From Pyrinomonadaceae bacterium (GTDB taxonomy: Bacteria; Acidobacteriota; Blastocatellia; Pyrinomonadales; Pyrinomonadaceae): a DNA stretch of 64,000 nt. Under the pieces are notes generated by a model. It worked only from the letters and a program-made list of their open reading frames with translations. It searched no databases and was not told the origin of the DNA. Location of the stretch: contig JAVEDP010000025.1 of assembly GCA_030841085.1 (NCBI GenBank), positions 1-64,000 of the forward strand. The letters are read 5' to 3'. Within the stretch, counting starts at the first letter, position 1, and each line of letters starts with the position of its first letter. The position numbers and the translations under genes were made by a program. This document shows positions 62,233 through 64,000 of this stretch, piece after piece.

Positions 62233-64000
62233 ATGAAGGTTGTTAACCAAGTGCTGCCAGCTCTGCTCTTAATTTGCGCTTCAAGCATCATCTCGCCTGC
62301 CCCAGCGCAGGTGCCTACGACGGTCGCGGCGCCAAGCCAACTCCAACTAATGCCGATTCCTGCATCGGTACAGTTGCAATCCGGGCGCCTGCCTATCACT
62401 GACGCTTTCAGCATCGTCACGAGGGGTTATGCGGACGATCGTTTGCGCGGGAGCATTGCTCGCATGACGAGGCGGCTCGCGGGACGAACTGTAATAACTT
62501 TGCCGTTCGATCTCGCTGCCGATGAGAGCTCGGCAACGCTAGTGGTCCAATGCGAACGCGGCGGCAGCTCTGTTCCGTCTCTCAACGAAGACGAAAGTTA
62601 TAGTTTGGAAGTTACGGACAAGCAGGCGCGGCTGGTGGCGCCTACTATCGTCGGGGCCATGCGTGGCCTGGAAACTTTTCTGCAATTGGTCCAGGGCGAT
62701 CGCAATGGATATTACCTGCCTGCTGTCAGGATCCAGGATCAGCCGCGCTTTGCCTGGCGCGGATTGCTCATCGACACCGGCCGCCACTACCAACCGCCGG
62801 AGGTCCTCAAGCGCAATCTCGATGCTATGGCGGCGGTGAAGCTAAATGTTTTTCACTGGCATCTTACCGAGGACCAGGGGTTCCGAGTTGAAAGTAAGAA
62901 ATTTCCAAAGCTCCATTTAATGGGATCGGACGGCCTTTACTACACCCAGGATCAAGTGCGCGAGATCATCGCCTACGCAGCCGATCGCGGCATTCGTGTG
63001 CTGCCCGAATTTGACATTCCCGGTCACAGCACCAGTTGGTTGGTCGGTTATCCCGAACTCGGCAGCGCCCCTGGTCCATTCAAGATTGAACGCGGCGCGG
63101 GGATTTTTGAGCCTGCACTCGATCCTACACGTGACCAGACGTACAAATTTCTTGACGCATTCCTGGGCGAGATGGCGGCGCTATTTCCTGACGCTTACAT
63201 GCACATTGGCGGTGATGAGAACGAAGGCAAGCAGTGGGACCGCAACCCACGAATTCAGGCTTTCATGAAAGAGAAAGGTATCAAAGACAACCACGCCTTG
63301 CAGGCCTACTTCAATCAACAAGTCTTAAAGATACTTCAAAAGCACGGCAAGAAAATGATCGGCTGGGAAGAGATACTCCACCCGGACCTTCCGAAAGACG
63401 CGGTTATACATTCGTGGCGGGGACCGGCCTCTCTCGCCGAAGCCGCGAAGAAGGGTTACAACGGAATCCTCTCCGCGGGATATTACATCGACCTGATGTT
63501 CCCGGCTTCGCAGCACTATCTTGCCGATCCGCTTCCTGCAAATAGTGCGCTGACGGCTGAGGAAGCAAAGCACGTTATGGGTGGCGAGGCCACAATGTGG
63601 GGTGAGTGGGTTAGTCCAGAAACGATCGACTCACGGATCTGGCCGCGCACCGCGGCTATCGCCGAGCGACTTTGGTCGCCTCGCACGGTCGTAGACGTTG
63701 AAGATATGTACAGGCGTTTGACGGTGATAAGCCGTCAGCTCGAAGAACTCGGGCTCACCCACGAAAGAAACTATCCCGTTATGCTCAGGCGTCTCGCCAA
63801 TAGTGAAAACACGGAACCGCTTCGCACACTAGTGTCCGTTGCGGAGCCCGTAAAGGAATACCACCGCTATCAAATGCGCCCACAGACAATGCTTAGCCCG
63901 CTCACGGGGTTGGTCGATGCAGCGCGACCTGACAGCGATGAAGCAAGAAGATTCGCAGCGATGGTTGAAGGATTCCTTTCCGACGCGCCCCGCTATCGTC
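62233..64000 (+). CDS. Glycoside hydrolase family 20 beta-N-acetylhexosaminidase (3' end outside window)
   Basis: 589 codons visible from ATG at 62233, open at the window edge. The signal peptide ends SPAPAQ. Domain GH20b (MPIPASVQLQSG...) precedes the TIM barrel: RFAWRGLLIDTGRHYQPPEVLKRNLDAMAAVKLNVFHWHLTEDQGFR, GIRVLPEFDIPGHSTSW, and the catalytic pair D328-E329 in MHIGGDENEG. Also EATMWGEWVSPETIDSRIWPRTAAIAERLW. It would release GlcNAc from chitin or peptidoglycan fragments. The ribosome site is weak. Confidence 0.93.
   Translation, partial: MKVVNQVLPALLLICASSIISPAPAQVPTTVAAPSQLQLMPIPASVQLQSGRLPITDAFSIVTRGYADDRLRGSIARMTRRLAGRTVITLPFDLAADESSATLVVQCERGGSSVPSLNEDESYSLEVTDKQARLVAPTIVGAMRGLETFLQLVQGDRNGYYLPAVRIQDQPRFAWRGLLIDTGRHYQPPEVLKRNLDAMAAVKLNVFHWHLTEDQGFRVESKKFPKLHLMGSDGLYYTQDQVREIIAYAADRGIRVLPEFDIPGHSTSWLVGYPELGSAPGPFKIERGAGIFEPALDPTRDQTYKFLDAFLGEMAALFPDAYMHIGGDENEGKQWDRNPRIQAFMKEKGIKDNHALQAYFNQQVLKILQKHGKKMIGWEEILHPDLPKDAVIHSWRGPASLAEAAKKGYNGILSAGYYIDLMFPASQHYLADPLPANSALTAEEAKHVMGGEATMWGEWVSPETIDSRIWPRTAAIAERLWSPRTVVDVEDMYRRLTVISRQLEELGLTHERNYPVMLRRLANSENTEPLRTLVSVAEPVKEYHRYQMRPQTMLSPLTGLVDAARPDSDEARRFAAMVEGFLSDAPRYR

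Overview
The window is most consistent with an Acidobacteriota chromosome, probably class Blastocatellia. This is inferred from gene content: two secreted VWFA-related proteins, DUF4384 proteins, a TIGR02999-type ECF sigma factor coupled to a transmembrane Ser/Thr kinase, a secreted TPR-CHAT protease, and many short palindromic repeats at moderate G+C. No full-length RNA gene is present.

Layout. 0-14 kb is mostly single genes: VTT membrane protein, Crp/Fnr regulator, response regulator, DUF2277, RutE-like nitroreductase, amidohydrolase, VWFA protein, molybdopterin oxidoreductase, CPBP protease and a HicBA toxin-antitoxin pair. It also holds clear gene debris. 14-19 kb has a Ser/Thr kinase facing a damaged SIR2-HerA defence operon: SIR2 has lost its N-terminal half to an unrelated Ig-like segment, and HerA is frameshifted at its Walker B motif. 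19-24.6 kb has small membrane proteins, an ECF sigma gene and a B12-binding radical SAM enzyme, separated by MITE-like inverted-repeat elements. 24.9-30.5 kb is a five-gene glycan/lipid-glycosylation operon on the minus strand (membrane mannosyltransferase-like protein, methyltransferase, two GT4 enzymes, acyltransferase-like protein). 31-33 kb has DoxX plus an ECF sigma/anti-sigma pair. 33-39 kb is leuABCD with a divergent LysR regulator and a palindromic operator.

39-47 kb is a signalling-protease module: ECF sigma factor, transmembrane kinase ending in DUF4384, a small basic protein, a secreted TPR-CHAT protease and a DUF4384 protein, all on the minus strand. 47-55.5 kb looks like an acquired island: tyrosine recombinase, ATP-grasp enzyme, STAND-like ATPase with TPRs, UbiA prenyltransferase, two unknown membrane proteins, a candidate 24-residue peptide and an HNH nuclease. 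Four of these genes, in four separate transcription units, carry the same 16-base palindromic element around the Shine-Dalgarno position. The right edge is a copy of the 3' half of a tRNA-Val. 55.6-64 kb is glycan degradation (GH3, GH16, GH20) with a VWFA protein.

Three repeat classes are notable: three ~180-bp units ending in the tRNA-Val(GAC) 3' half, heptanucleotide repeats at five loci (two inside genes), and 120-145 bp elements with inverted ends. The best candidates for an undescribed system are the palindrome-linked island genes and the ECF-kinase-CHAT-DUF4384 module.
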